From Serpula lacrymans var. lacrymans S7.9 (taxonomy: Eukaryota; Basidiomycota; Agaricomycetes; Boletales; Serpulaceae), in NCBI RefSeq assembly GCF_000218685.1, contig NW_006763293.1, positions 1,420,720-1,484,719 of the forward strand: a stretch of 64,000 bases of DNA. The letters are read 5' to 3'. Shown in pieces: positions 49,008 through 60,187 of this stretch (position 1 is the first letter of the stretch; each line of letters starts with the position of its first letter). Position numbers and translations under genes: made by a program. The notes beneath the pieces are model-generated. The model was given only the letters and a program-made list of their open reading frames with translations, was not told the origin of the DNA and made no database searches.

Positions 49008-51460
49008 ATGGATATCGACAAACTTTTCAAAGTGAGATTTGACAGTCTCACATAAGAGTGCTAATACTTAAATGTTGTTGGCAGGTACCGAAGCTACCAG
49101 TGGGGTCGAATAAACGGAAAATGCCCGACAACCCCACTCCTGAAATGCTTAAGAAAATGAAACTTGATGTTCCACCACAACGGGATCAGCGCCCTGAAGA
49201 AAGTGGTGTTGGCGCTGCTGCATTCAAAGGCAAATCACGTCGAGCAACTGTACAAACCGAAGATGAAGACGAAGTTGACACCGATTTTGCACCTGGAGGA
49301 GATGCCGATTATTTCATAGAGGAAGATGATGAAGGTCGCTTCTTTGGAGGAGGTTTGACATTGGAGCAAAAAGACATACTAAATATCTTTGACAACGCGG
49401 GGGACGAAGGCGCGCAACACGACGTAAGTTGCTGTCACAATACACGCAACTATCATCATACTCACGCGTCGATTGCACTAGCCAGATGAACTATCTATTA
49501 CAGCTATCCGACGATTCTTACTTCGCTTCGAACGAGCTGCAAACAAGAACCAAGACCAGCGCTCCAAGTATCCTGATGACCCTTCGAAGTGATCCTTACC
49601 TTGAACTGCAAGCTATTACTTGACTGACGAGTCTACTCAGATTCATCGATTCGGAAGCCGACCTTGATAGTGCTATCAAGGCCTTACTACCTTTAGCTCA
49701 GGTCCCTATCGTCGCATACCCAGAACTCGTTCGCTCGGGCGCTGTCTCGCTGCTAATAGGTTTACTTAGCCATGAGAACGCAGACATTGTGATCGATGTA
49801 GTAGAAGTAATACACGAGCTAACCGATGAAGATGTTGGCAATGAAGGAGAACAAGACGAGGAGGAGGAAGGACAAACGCAGGCTGCTCTCAAAGTGCTTG
49901 TCGATGCCTTAGTACGTCTTTCTGTTCGTTTACCGCGCTGTGGCCACGCTCTCATCGATCAGCATACAGCTGGAAAACTCGGTATTGGAATTATTGGTCG
50001 ATAATCTTTCTCGTTTAAAAGAGACAGAGGAAGCCGACCGTCAGGGCGTTTTTCACATACTGGGTATGTTGTATTTACTACAGCCTCGCACACGAGCTTG
50101 ACTTTCATTTCCTCAGGTGTTTTCGAGAATGTTTTAGGGCTGAACCCAGAACTTTCCACACTACTCGTAGCAAAAACGAAGATCATGCAGTGGTTATTGA
50201 ACCGCATTCAGTCAAAAAATCATGACGAAAATCGAGGTTATGCTGCTGAGCTACTTTCGATATTATTGCAGGATAATGTATCTAATCGAATGGAGCTGGG
50301 GAAGAATGATGGGGTTGAGTCCATTCTCAAAGTTCTTTCGGTGAGAGGCATGATAAAATTTGATTATTGTATGTTCTAATATTTCAAACAAAGCAATTTC
50401 GTAGGCGGGATCCCGCTGACGCTGACGAAACCGAATTTATGGAAAATGTTTTCGATGCTTTATGCTCAGCACTGTCAGAGAGAGAGATCAAGTCCTTATT
50501 CCTCGCAAGCGAAGGTGTCGATCTGATGGTATTGATGATGAAGTGTGTATCCTGTTTCTTTCCTACCTCTTCAGTATCGGTACTGACAATTTCACAGAGA
50601 AAATCGTCAGTCCAAATCAAGAACAGTGAAGACCTTAGATTATGCTATGTCAGGGACTTCCGGAACTGATATATGTGAAAATTTTGTCGAAGCACTGGGT
50701 CTCAAAACGCTATTCTCTGCGTTTATGGGCAAGGTTTTTCTAAACAGTCTTTTATTCATGATCAGATGTTAACACACTCACTTAAACTCCATAGTCTACG
50801 AAAAAACACAAAACGAATGGCGCCCCTCCAGCATCAGAAGACACGTCGCATATTCTTGGAATCATTTCCTCGTTATTCACAAACCTACCATCAGACTCGC
50901 CTAGTCGCATACGTCTATTAGCCAAATTTGTGGAAAATAACTACGAAAAGATTGACAAACTGCTTGAAATTCGTGAAAATGCAAATACTCGCCTGAAGGC
51001 GGTCAATGCAGAAATTGAACTGGAGAAGAATGTGAGATACTTTATATCTCTGATGTTGTATTTGCCTTACATTTCTGACAGGAACTTAATGCTGAGGGTG
51101 AGGAAATAGGACCCGAGGAGGAAGATATGTGGTATATTCGTCGGGTAGACGGGGGACTGTTTACGCTTCAAAACGTGGATTACATTCTAGCATGGACAGC
51201 CATGGAAGATGATGGGGTAAGGAGTTTTTCGTCTCCCGATATTCCATGACTCATTATATTATCAGATTCGCGGGCATGCTGCGCAAATGCTCAACCGAAA
51301 AAATCTATCGGTGAAAGACATCATTGAAACAATGCGGATGCATCACCAGAATATGGATAATGATGAGCAGAACTCATCGACTTCTGATGAAACGTCACAG
51401 CGAGCACCTTCACAAAGAGAGATTTTGGCGAATCTTATCGTTTTCCTGGAGGGCTGCTGA
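49008..51460 (+). CDS. CTNNBL1: Beta-catenin-like protein 1 (CTNNBL1)
   Basis: Armadillo-repeat protein associated with the Prp19/CDC5L splicing complex. Eleven exons give 636 residues: 49008-49031, 49085-49423, 49482-49588, 49641-49911, 49970-50063, 50117-50340, 50394-50542, 50598-50733, 50795-51031, 51082-51216 and 51266-51460. The first exon codes only MDIDKLFK. An acidic, basic-rich N-terminus (KRKMPDNPTPEMLKKMK) precedes conserved blocks: FIDSEADLDSAIKALLPLAQ, PELVRSGAVSLLIGLLSHEN, DIVIDVVEVIHELTDEDV, ENRGYAAELLSILLQD, TVKTLDYAMSG and GGLFTLQNVDYILAW. The length equals the family standard. Confidence 0.93.
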
Positions 51461-51502
51461 ATTTTCGCGTAATATATGCTGATATTATGATAATATGTCG
51501 AA

Positions 51503-53364
51503 CTATGAAGCCGCTAGGGCCACAGACGAGAAGACCATTTCTAGCGCGCCTTTAACTTTCACAACTTCTTTTTGAAAGCGTAGTTCTGCATGCAACTTCT
51601 TCCGTAGCCGGAGGAATAGCGAGTCGATGAGAGGCGACTGCCCCAATACCGGTGTATATAATTCTGCCACGGTCAAATTCAAATCATGTTCGTCAATGAA
51701 AAAGGACCTGGACATACCGATGACACAGCTCGCAACATCACAAACCATCTCTCCAAAACGAGGGTCAGATATATGTTTAACGAGTAGACGCAACACGGGT
51801 TCTAGGAGAACATCGTCTCGCCCAGACAGTGCACTTCGGAGACCATCTCGGTGGATTAGTTCCTGTATCAGCGAAAACACTGTTGTTGGCGGGACGTTCT
51901 ATAGAAGGTCGTAAGAACAAAAATCAGGCCTAAAATGAGTCTCCAACCTTGCGTAAAACAGAATCCAAGGCAGCAGAATATTTGAAACTTTTCAACAGAC
52001 GATCAAATTCCTTTAGCCGTTGTTTTCGTCTGCTTTCAACTCGCAGCTCTTCAGCATCGCCGGTTGGTTTTGACTTGACCTTACTCTTCACCCGACCCTG
52101 GCCGATTAAAGGTAAAGTGCCACCTAAAAACGTATCGAAAGTCCCTGATTTCATAGAAGAGTGAATATCAAAAGCTGCTCCTTGTGAGGCTTTGAGCTGT
52201 CGTCGGCGAATGGACAATGTGCCGTCCGACATCCCAGCGGCAATATGACTTTCATCTGGCTGCTACAGAGTTAATGCTTTGAAGTTACTGAGAATTATAT
52301 CATCACGTACCGATATAGCGAGACAGAGAATTGCAGCAGGGTACCGCATAGTATGTACAACCTTGTAAGTGCTCACATCATAGACCTTCACCATCTGGTC
52401 GAGGCCGCCAGACAGAAGACGACCTGCTGATCCGTCAAAGGCCAGGGAAGTTATCGTTTTTTGGTGATTTGAAAAGGCACGTAGACATCGACCACCTGCC
52501 ACAAGATCCCACACACGTAGGATAGGGCCCGCAGCAGATATTGCAACAGTCCCCGAAGGAAACATGAGTACTTGTTCAACGGGGACTGCGTTACTTCCAC
52601 TGCTACCCATGTCCATTTCGCACTGTCCGCTCCGTGAATCAAAAAGTCTCATTGTTGCATCGTAAGAACCTGTCAAGACGAGATGCGGGTTGGACGAAGA
52701 AACCTGCCCTGAGCGAACATAATCTGTATGGGATGTAAAGGTGACAACCTCCGATTGAGATGGGACGTCCCACAGCTTGACTGTTGTGTCGTCAGAACAA
52801 GACAGTACTTGTGTTGGATTGAGTGTAGAGAATTTGGTGACATGTACGGGTTGTTTATGGGAGTCGAGCGTACGGAGAATAGCACGTGAATTTATGTCGA
52901 ATACCTATTCAGTAGCATGGGTGAGAAATCCGATTTCGAAAATCTTTTTAGACATACTTGTATCAAACCAGTGTCATCGCCTGCAACCACAAGTTTCCCG
53001 TCGTTCCGTATGCTTCCACTCCGTGCCACGTCTTTGAAACGTGATATCGTTTTGGTTACTTTTTGCGTCCTAGGGGCATAAATCTGCACACGAGTTGCTG
53101 CTGTAACAGCGTACCGATGTGGTTTTGCCGATGAAAAGTGTATCGAGGTCACTGGAGCATATTCCTTGATAAAAACTGGATGTTTGAACTGGCGCCAGTA
53201 GCGAGATTCGGCGCTATGTTTTGCTAAAGCTGGGCGAGCATGCTTTTTAACGACGACTGGCTGATATCCATAACGTCTGAGCCTTGAATGACCGTGACCA
53301 CGATCGGAATGAGGATCGGAAGCCGGACAATAATTTTCTGCACGTACACGTGACTGGCGTCCAT
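51503..53364 (-). CDS. UTP15: U3 snoRNP-associated WD40 protein UTP15
   Basis: Component of the UtpA/t-UTP subcomplex of the small-subunit processome for 18S rRNA. Exons 53364-53348, 53276-52958, 52904-52311, 52262-51948 and 51898-51503 give 546 residues. The N-terminal YGYQPVVVKKHARPAL and WRQFKHPVFIKEYAPVTSI are typical. They are followed by WD40 repeats (VLSCSDDTTVKLWD, LVLTGSYDATMRLFDS, RLLSGGLDQMVKVYD). A C-terminal UTP15 domain carries LRKNVPPTTVFSLIQEL and HDLNLTVAELYTPVLGQSP. The first exon is only 17 nt; its donor GTACGT and the phase support it, but it is inferred. It is head-to-head with TCTP, 141 bp between starts. Confidence 0.92.
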
Positions 53365-53505
53365 TTTTTTGTTCGGCGATAAGATTGATTGATGGTTGTA
53401 ATGCCGAGTGAGCCCAGGTTTCCTCTTTCCTTCAGATCCTTGACCTCTGCCGTGTACAGCTGATTCTTATTTCCTTCCCATCTTTTCTTGTTGCATACTT
53501 TAAAA
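53365..53505. promoter_or_regulatory. Compact bidirectional promoter, UTP15 / TCTP
   Basis: Only 141 bp separate the two start codons, so both growth-related genes must share promoter sequence. A CT-rich stretch (53420-53490) faces TCTP. No specific factor site can be named. Confidence 0.55.
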
Positions 53506-54347
53506 ATGTTGTTGTATGAAGACTTGCTCACAGGGGACGAGATGTTCTCCGATGCCTTTCCTCTGTAAGTTCGTCTCTTTTATCACATCTTATGTCCTAG
53601 CCCTCATCACCTCTCTCGATACCAGCAAACTCATTGATGACATTGTTTATGAAGTCAATTGTGCTATGATTACAGTCAAGGAAGGAGATGTGGATATCGG
53701 TCTGTATCTGTTTAATGGGTCATATATATCGAGCACTGCTCACATCCGGCGTAGGCGCCAACCCTTCTGCTGAAGAACAGGAAGAGGCCCTCGAAGCGGG
53801 TGAAGAGAAAGTTAACAACGTCGCCCACTCCTTCAGGCTCCAGCCGACCTCATTTGACAAAAAAAGCTACCTTACCTACCTTAAGGTTTGCGCAGGCCTC
53901 ATCACATTATTCTGCTGAGAAATGTTCTTACTCGTGCTGAACATTCAGGGATATATGAAAGCTGTGAAAGGCAAACTTCCCGCAGACCGGGTTGAGGCCT
54001 TCGAGAAAGGAGCAGGTGCCTATGCCAAGAAAGTTGTTGGAAACTTCAAAGATTTTGAGTTTGTGAGTTGATGCAAAGTATGCAATTTTCTTCCCATCTG
54101 ATGCCATCTTTAGTACACCGGCGAGAACATGAACCCCGATGGTATGGTTGCTCTACTCAACTACAGGGTAAGTCACCTGTCAAATTATCAACATCGATGT
54201 CATACTAATCAAATTCTCATTCTTAGGAGGATGGTGTCACTCGTAAGTTCTCATATCGTTTTAATCATCTATAGAAAATAGTACTAACACGTAAACGCAG
54301 CCTATTTCACCTTTTGGAAGGATGGTTTGAAAGAAGTTAAACTTTGA
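53506..54347 (+). CDS. Translationally controlled tumour protein homologue (TCTP)
   Basis: Small abundant cytosolic protein linked to growth and translation. Seven exons give 164 residues: 53506-53564, 53626-53699, 53755-53885, 53949-54062, 54114-54167, 54227-54242 and 54301-54347. Signatures: MLLYEDLLTGDEMFSDAFPL at the N-terminus, VNCAMITVKEGDVDIGANPS, the central FDKKSYLTYLKGYMKAVK helix pair, and GENMNPDGMVALLNYREDG near the end, finishing FTFWKDGLKEVKL. Exon 6 is a 16-nt microexon (EDGVT). In fungi, TCTP (yeast Tma19) associates with ribosomes and stress granules. Confidence 0.95.
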
Positions 54348-54688
54348 TATCATGCAGATTATTGTCAGGGATTTTCTCATTTAGGATGGATTGTCTTATT
54401 AGTAGTTATCAATTCTTTTTTGAAGTGACACGAGAGTTTTAGAATTCATCGCATCGCGTTATACATACAGATGATGTCGACTTATCGAGGAGGTTGTTGA
54501 TATCGAGGACCATGCAATATGTCAAAATTCCCCATTCTCATGGAGGATTCAGTGCCCAAGAGTCCAAGAGTCGATCGTACGTATACATAGCATTAATTGA
54601 TTTACTACAAGAAACAGCGCGGCTAAGTAACGTAGACATTCCAATAGCAATCATTTTAGCGTTGCCAATATCCAATAATGTTATCTCA
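54348..54688. other. Convergent intergenic region, TCTP / PDI1
   Basis: About 340 bp between converging stop codons, AT-rich, with no gene recognised. Confidence 0.5.
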
Positions 54689-56450
54689 TCACAACTCATC
54701 GTGCGCCTCGAATACAACTTGGGTATCGTTCTCGCCCTCCACAACAACCTTGGGTTCGAGGCTGTTCTTGGCACTCTCTTCAACGTATGCAATGAGGCTC
54801 TCCAACGAGCGGTCACCATTGTAGTCAAGGAATTCACGAGATCCAGCAGGCTTGAACTTCAGGGTAGGGAAGCTAGAGACTCTGAAGGGGACTGAAGGAG
54901 GCAAGTCGTTCTCTGGTGCATCGATCTTGGCACTAAAGAAATAAAAATAAGTCACCCGGAGAAAATCACCATGCATGAATCTTACATGACAAGGCGATCT
55001 TTGACTCCAGCAAAGTGATCGCCAAGGGAATCCCAAGTGGGTTTCAAGCGTTTGCAGTGGCCACACCTACATATCACTTGTTTAGTTATCACTATCGGGT
55101 AATGTGAGTAATACATACCAAGTCGCGTAAAGTTCAAGGAAAACATCCTTCGAATCATCGTATACAACTTCATCGAAGTTCTTTCCAACAACGGTGTAAA
55201 CACTCTCGTCCTGGGTTTCAGGGATGGCTTGGCTCTTCAATTGGGGCTCCAACTTTCCGGCCAGGAACTGCTCCACCAATTCGGACACAGCTTCGGGTTC
55301 GACGGTCAAGGACTGGTCGTAGGGATATTTCAACTGGTGTTCCAGGTCTTGAACAACGAAGCTGGGCCATTTGGCCTCAGCCAGGTTCAAGGACTTGGCA
55401 TGGTCACCGAATTTGATAGCGTCTATCCAGACGAAATTAACCTTGCCTTTGAATTTGGTGGCAATTGGCCTGATGGATTCAATGTAATCGTCGCGTTTCT
55501 CCTCAGTGGGGTCCAAGAAGAGATAAGCCAAAGGCTTTCCGCTTTGAGCATAAATAGAGAAGTTCTCTCCGTTAACCTCGTCAATGATAGGGATGGAAAG
55601 ATCTTGAACCCATTCCTCAATGTCCTTCACCGTAGCTGAAGGAACGGGGTAAGGGTATTCAACAGAGGGATCGTCGAAGGCACGGTAAACGACAATGGCG
55701 GGAGGAGTAACGCCAGCGGCAGCGATAGCCTCAGGGTCCGAGGTCAGACCGAAGAGGTATGAGTCTCGGTGTTTGTTGGCTGCTGCGCTGAATTCAGGTG
55801 CAGGCGAGCTGGTAGGGGTGGGCAGGTAAGCAAGCACGACAATCTTGTCAGCCTTTTGGAATTCTTCGAGATTTGCGACAGTGACCTCAGATACGGCAGG
55901 TAGAGATTGTCTATATTAAGTGAATGAGAGACGCGGAAAATAGAACGAGTGCATGCAACATACTTGATCATGTAGCTGATGATGCCGTCTGCTTTCCTTG
56001 GGCCAGTGTAATCGGAAGGTTCGCCATCGTGGAAAACCTTGAGAGTGCTATATTGCCCAGAATGAAAACAGCAACAGTCCGCAAGACAACGAGGACTTAC
56101 GGGTAGCCCTGAACACCATGCGACTGACATAAATCAGCTTGTTCCACACAGTCCACCTTGGCAAGTTTGATGTTTTTCTCCTTGAGAGTGGTAGCAGCCT
56201 CTTCGTAATGAGGAGCAAGAGCTTTGCAGTGTCCACACCTGCATTACAGGAATGAGCTATTGGAACTGCAATATACAAACATCCACACATACCAAGGGGC
56301 AAAGAACTCGACAAGAATCAAGGACTCTGGGTTGACTGTTGACTCAAAGGTGCTGGCGGTGAGGCTAAGAACATCTGAGTCGCCCTCAGCAGCGACTAGG
56401 GTTGCGAATGCAACGGCTGAGGCAGCCTTAACGACGGACGAGAAACGCAT
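54689..56450 (-). CDS. PDI1: Protein disulfide-isomerase, ER lumenal
   Basis: Catalyses disulfide formation and rearrangement in the ER. Exons 56450-56293, 56238-56101, 56047-55964, 55910-55119, 55066-54986 and 54932-54689 give 498 residues in the order signal peptide ([21 protein letters not shown]), thioredoxin a domain with APWCGHCKAL, b and b' domains, a' domain with [12 protein letters not shown], and a C-terminal HDEL retention signal. Both active-site CGHC motifs are re-formed across introns at the same codon: each intron splits the preceding Trp codon (tg|g). That symmetry suits the ancient duplication of the a-type domains. It is full length and expected functional. Confidence 0.95.
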
Positions 56451-57165
56451 TTTTGTCGAATGCGTGCCAGTAAATGAAGGGGAAAGAGACTGTAAGCAAA
56501 GCAATGAAACTGGAGCCTTTTAAGAGCGTGACGCTAAAAACCGTCGACGTGTCAGTTTCGCCACAAACGCCTGTATCGGACTTGTGCGAGCCTGCTGCTT
56601 TAGTAACAGCCAAAAAGCCGATACTGTAACCTCTTGGAAATTGATCCATCATAATCTGGGCTCCAGAGCACTCGCCATTTTTGAAAAAATTGGCCTCATA
56701 GTAACCATCTACAGAACATAGAAGAGAAATGTACTAAACAGAAAGTGTATGCATCGTACGTTCATACAACCGTGCAGTTTAATGAAGTTCGTGTATATCT
56801 CCTGGAAGGACACCTCGGTGTGGAACACATACACTTTAAACCTCCGCGGCTCTTTGTCGAGGAACCATCAGACCAACAGTAACATATCGCACATGGCTTG
56901 GAGAATATACTGACAGGAACAGTCAGGGACATTACGATGGTTCGGGTGGGGGACGTGGTCCAAATAATGCAAGGGAAGGAAGAAATATCTTAGACGATAA
57001 CTGAACTTCAGCGTGTAAGCCTCAGCAACCGTCATTCTTATAAATCAAACAGTGAAACAATATACAAAGTGTACTGTGTTTCACCGTCAGACACTGAACC
57101 CGACAATAAAGCGAAAACCCAAACGAACCGAAATGTAACTGTACGTCGAGAGCACTATGTTTGCT
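56451..57165. other. Intergenic region, PDI1 promoter / verprolin 3' end
   Basis: About 715 bp between two minus-strand genes. The part next to PDI1 is its promoter. No unfolded-protein-response element could be confirmed by eye, and no other gene is seen. Confidence 0.45.
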
Positions 57166-58507
57166 CTACAAACTCGACAAATTAAAGTCACTGCCCTGTT
57201 CACGCCCCCCTCCATACTGCCGTACACCCGACTTAAAAGCGCGGGGTGGGGGAAAGTCGCTTATAGGAAATGTATTGGACCCTGAAGTTGGAGGTGGAGA
57301 CGGTACTAGAAATGAAGTATTAAATATGCATTTCGCAGTGGAAAACAAACCAGCTCACTTTTTCGAGTCGGCGGCGCCCTTCTCGTTCCGTTGACGTGAC
57401 CATTAGTTACAACCCTACCAACAGACGTCGCAGATTCTTCTGATGGTGACACAGCTCTTGGCCTAGGAGGGGCACTAGGAGAGCGCGGGGGAAACATAGA
57501 TGGGGGCGCCAAGCTCAATCGCGCAGGCGACGGTCCCGGAGGTGGAGGAGGAGCCGGAGGCTCAGCTTCAGATAATGCCCGGACCCGAGCTGGAGGAACG
57601 GGGGGCCCGTGACCTACGGGAGGTTTACGAGCAGGTGGGGGAGGCACTGCTCGTGCAGGGGTACCGGCGATAGAACTGGGCCTAGCAGGAGGCGGGGGTG
57701 GAGGGGCCCGTCCTGGAATGGCTGGAGGAGGAGGAGCCTTCCTCGCGGGGGGTGCGGGAGCCTGAACGCTATTGCGAGCAGGGGGAGGAGGAGGAACCGC
57801 GCGAGAAACAGATGCTGGGCGATGAGGAGGAGATATGCTTCGGGAAGCTACAGCAGGAATGGCACGTGCAGGAGGTGAGGAGGCCGGAGGGCGAGGAGGA
57901 GCAGCTGGAGAGGCAGTACGAGGTGGAGGGGCAGGTGGGGCAGCAGGCGGAGCTGGAGAGGCTGTACGAGCGGGAGGAGGAGGTCTTCGCGGTGGAGGAG
58001 GTGCTCCTGAAGGTGGTGCTGGAACCGAGCGTAAAGGTAAACCCGGTGCTGGCCTGCCCGGCGGCGCTGGCGCAGGAGGCGGCGGTGCAGAAGGTCGTGA
58101 TGGAGTAGATCTGCTGGGCGGTGGAGGTGCACTGGGGGCGGGAGGCGCTGCGTCCCGCCTGGGTATAGATGGGGGCTTTCCTAGCGCTACAGGTTTTGCT
58201 GCAGATAAGTTAGATAACCAGGCAATATACACATCAAGCGTTGCTGCATACCTGAGTTGCTCTGCCCTGCGGGCTTCAATTTTGGTATGCCTCCAGCAAA
58301 GAGACTCCCTAGTTGTGGTGGACCTGCACCAGCCATTGCACTGGGAACTGACGGTGCACCTCCTCTAGCCATACCCATCCCTCCACCACCGCCTCCACCA
58401 CTCCCACTAGGCTTCGAATCTACTATAGGAGCACTGCGATCACTTGTTTCTGCCTTCTTCAGCTTTTTGCCAGCCTGAATTTGCTTGAGTAATTCGCTGG
58501 ATGCCAT
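57166..58507 (-). CDS. VRP1: Verprolin/WIP-like actin-regulating protein
   Basis: Proline-rich partner of WASP at cortical actin patches. Exons 58507-58252, 58198-57359 and 57305-57166 give 411 residues. Residues about 4-17 (ELLKQIQAGKKLKKAE) form a WH2 actin-binding motif of LLxxIxxGxxLKK type. A Gly-rich linker and some 250 residues of poly-Pro repeats (many APPPP and PPARxxP units) follow. The last exon codes ISDFPPPRAFKSGVRQY and ends GSDFNLSSL, which resembles the WASP-binding C-terminus of verprolin/WIP. The middle is low complexity, so exon limits there depend on phase only. The GC-rich repeats make unrelated long open frames on the opposite strand. Confidence 0.85.
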
Positions 58508-58856
58508 GTTGCGGATAAAAAGTAATGATAGTTGGTAAGAGCAAAGGACTGCGATTGCGGTGTTCCACAAACCGCCGGATGTGATAAATAACTATAAATA
58601 TGCTGGCCAGTGGCAGCGCGATTACTACAGATACCCAATTTTTTTGTGCCAAGCTATAATTATGTGGTACAATAAGTACTTTATGAATGATCTGTGTAAG
58701 TGAAATTGTATAAGTTAATGAACAGTGGTGGGTGGAAAGATGTAGGGAATGTAACATGTATGCTGCTTAACTATCATAACGGTAATATATGATGGACAAA
58801 CAGCATACAACGATAGTAGGCGATACTCATGCAAGCCTCAATCCCATTCACGCAGA
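58508..58856. other. Intergenic region, verprolin / unrecognised gene
   Basis: About 350 bp, AT-rich, between two minus-strand genes. No gene seen. Confidence 0.45.
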
Positions 58857-59764
58857 TTATTGATCTCCTGGACCGGAATGCGATGATTGTGAATCTATGC
58901 TTTTCTTCCCACGTATCTTCAAAGGTTTGACCTCTGGTAGCTTTGACATGGTCGCGACAAGAGAGAAGGCTTTTGGGGGCGGCCTTGGTCCGCGAATACG
59001 TCCTAAACCAATGCGCTTAAGATCGGGCACGACTTCAACAGGTACCACTGGCTTGGATCTTTCATTGTGCTCTATGTGTGATTTCCTTGGCTGCCCAAAT
59101 ATCGATTGACGAGGCGTGCCAGGAGGTGTCACAAAGCCTAAAGACTTGAAGGATTGTCACCAAAAGTTCGCAACTTCAAGTGTTTCGAAGAGCTTGGCAT
59201 ACCAATGCTCAAGAAAGCTTCTGCAGATGCTTCATGTCCCTCGCCTGCTGAAGTGGGGACGACCGTGGATGTGACAGATTGTCGTTGGATGGACCATGGA
59301 GATGACATAACTGACTCCCTAGGCGACGAAGCAATCAATTTCATGCGGGATAACTCGTGTGTGCTGAGCGGTTCCTTTGTCAGATCTACCATGTCAGTAG
59401 ACTCGCGGATGATATCTGACCTGTATAGAGCAGAGCCTCAAGACCGATAGCTTGACCGAGAGGAAGGGATTTTCCTGGAAGGCTGTGACATTGCTTCCAT
59501 AGTAATCTGCGGCCGTTCTGACAATCTAATCAATTGAGGACTTTCGGACTGCTCAGTGTCATGCACCAAAGTTGATTGGTAGCATGGACAGGTGTCAATA
59601 ACTAAGCGAATATTCAAAAGACTCGCCTTTGCGCCACACAGGCACAGTGCCACGTGGAATAGTAATTAATATTGCCTTTTTCGAACTTGTGGCTGATCAG
59701 CACCACCTCTATTAGGCGATCCAGTCACGCTCACCTTTGCTTTTCCATTCGGTACTTTCGGCAT
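58857..59764 (-). CDS. Unrecognised Ser/Pro-rich protein adjacent to LTR
   Basis: I do not recognise this protein. The best model starts at ATG 59764 (MPKVPNGKAKVSVTGSPNR) and ends at 58857. Two introns are supported by phase: near 59461-59421 (gtcaag..tacag) and 59200-59123 (gtatgc..tttag). The second joins EAFLSIG to FVTPPGTPRQSIFG. An intron near 59716-59602 is only guessed. The C-terminal half is basic and Pro-rich (RIRGPRPPPKAFSL, VKPLKIRGKKSIDS) with SP and TP sites. There is no membrane segment or known motif. The start codon lies 22 nt from the end of the retrotransposon LTR, so the original promoter is displaced or lost. Whether the gene is still expressed is unknown. Confidence 0.45.
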
Positions 59765-59785
59765 TTCGGCAAATTTTCGTGTCGC

Positions 59786-60176
59786 TGTAACAACCAAGAG
59801 TTAGTTACTCTGGCGCACACAGGAACACACTATAAAGGTAGTGGAAGATGGGGAGTGGGTACCCCTTGGGCTGCAGTGAGTTAGTTGGTATACAACAGGA
59901 GGACTCGCTGAGGAGTCTCCTGGATTTATTGGGGTATATATACTACTACAGGTTTGTTTGTACATGTGTACTATACAGCTGATGAAGGCAGTGGCTGATG
60001 ATGTCATAGGGCCTAGCCCGTATGGCCAGCTCCACTGCGTGAGAGAGTTAAGTCTAAAAGTAAAAGAAAGGCAATGCGGCGCGAGAAAGGGAAATGCCGC
60101 GTGGCACTTAAAGTATATAAAGTTAAAGCGGAGAATAAAAGGAAAGGAGATGTCCGGAAATTGTGTTATCGTAACA
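59786..60176 (-). repeat. 3' LTR of the Gypsy element
   Basis: 391 bp bounded by TGTTAC (at 60176, minus) and GTTACA (at 59786), so it begins TG and ends CA with short inverted ends. It directly follows a purine-rich tract. On minus it includes a TATA-like tatatata near 59938 followed by aataaa, consistent with promoter and polyadenylation signals. Confidence 0.82.
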
Positions 60177-60187
60177 CTACCCCCCTT
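60177..60187 (-). other. Polypurine tract of the Gypsy element
   Basis: On minus the sequence aggggggtag lies between the pol stop codon (60188-60190) and the LTR start. This is the expected place for the plus-strand primer of reverse transcription. Confidence 0.7.

Noticed and set aside
57609..58368. Long Gly/Arg- and Glu-rich open frames on plus opposite verprolin
   Set aside because: They are by-products of the GC-rich proline codon repeats on minus; no start context, motif or splice logic supports them.
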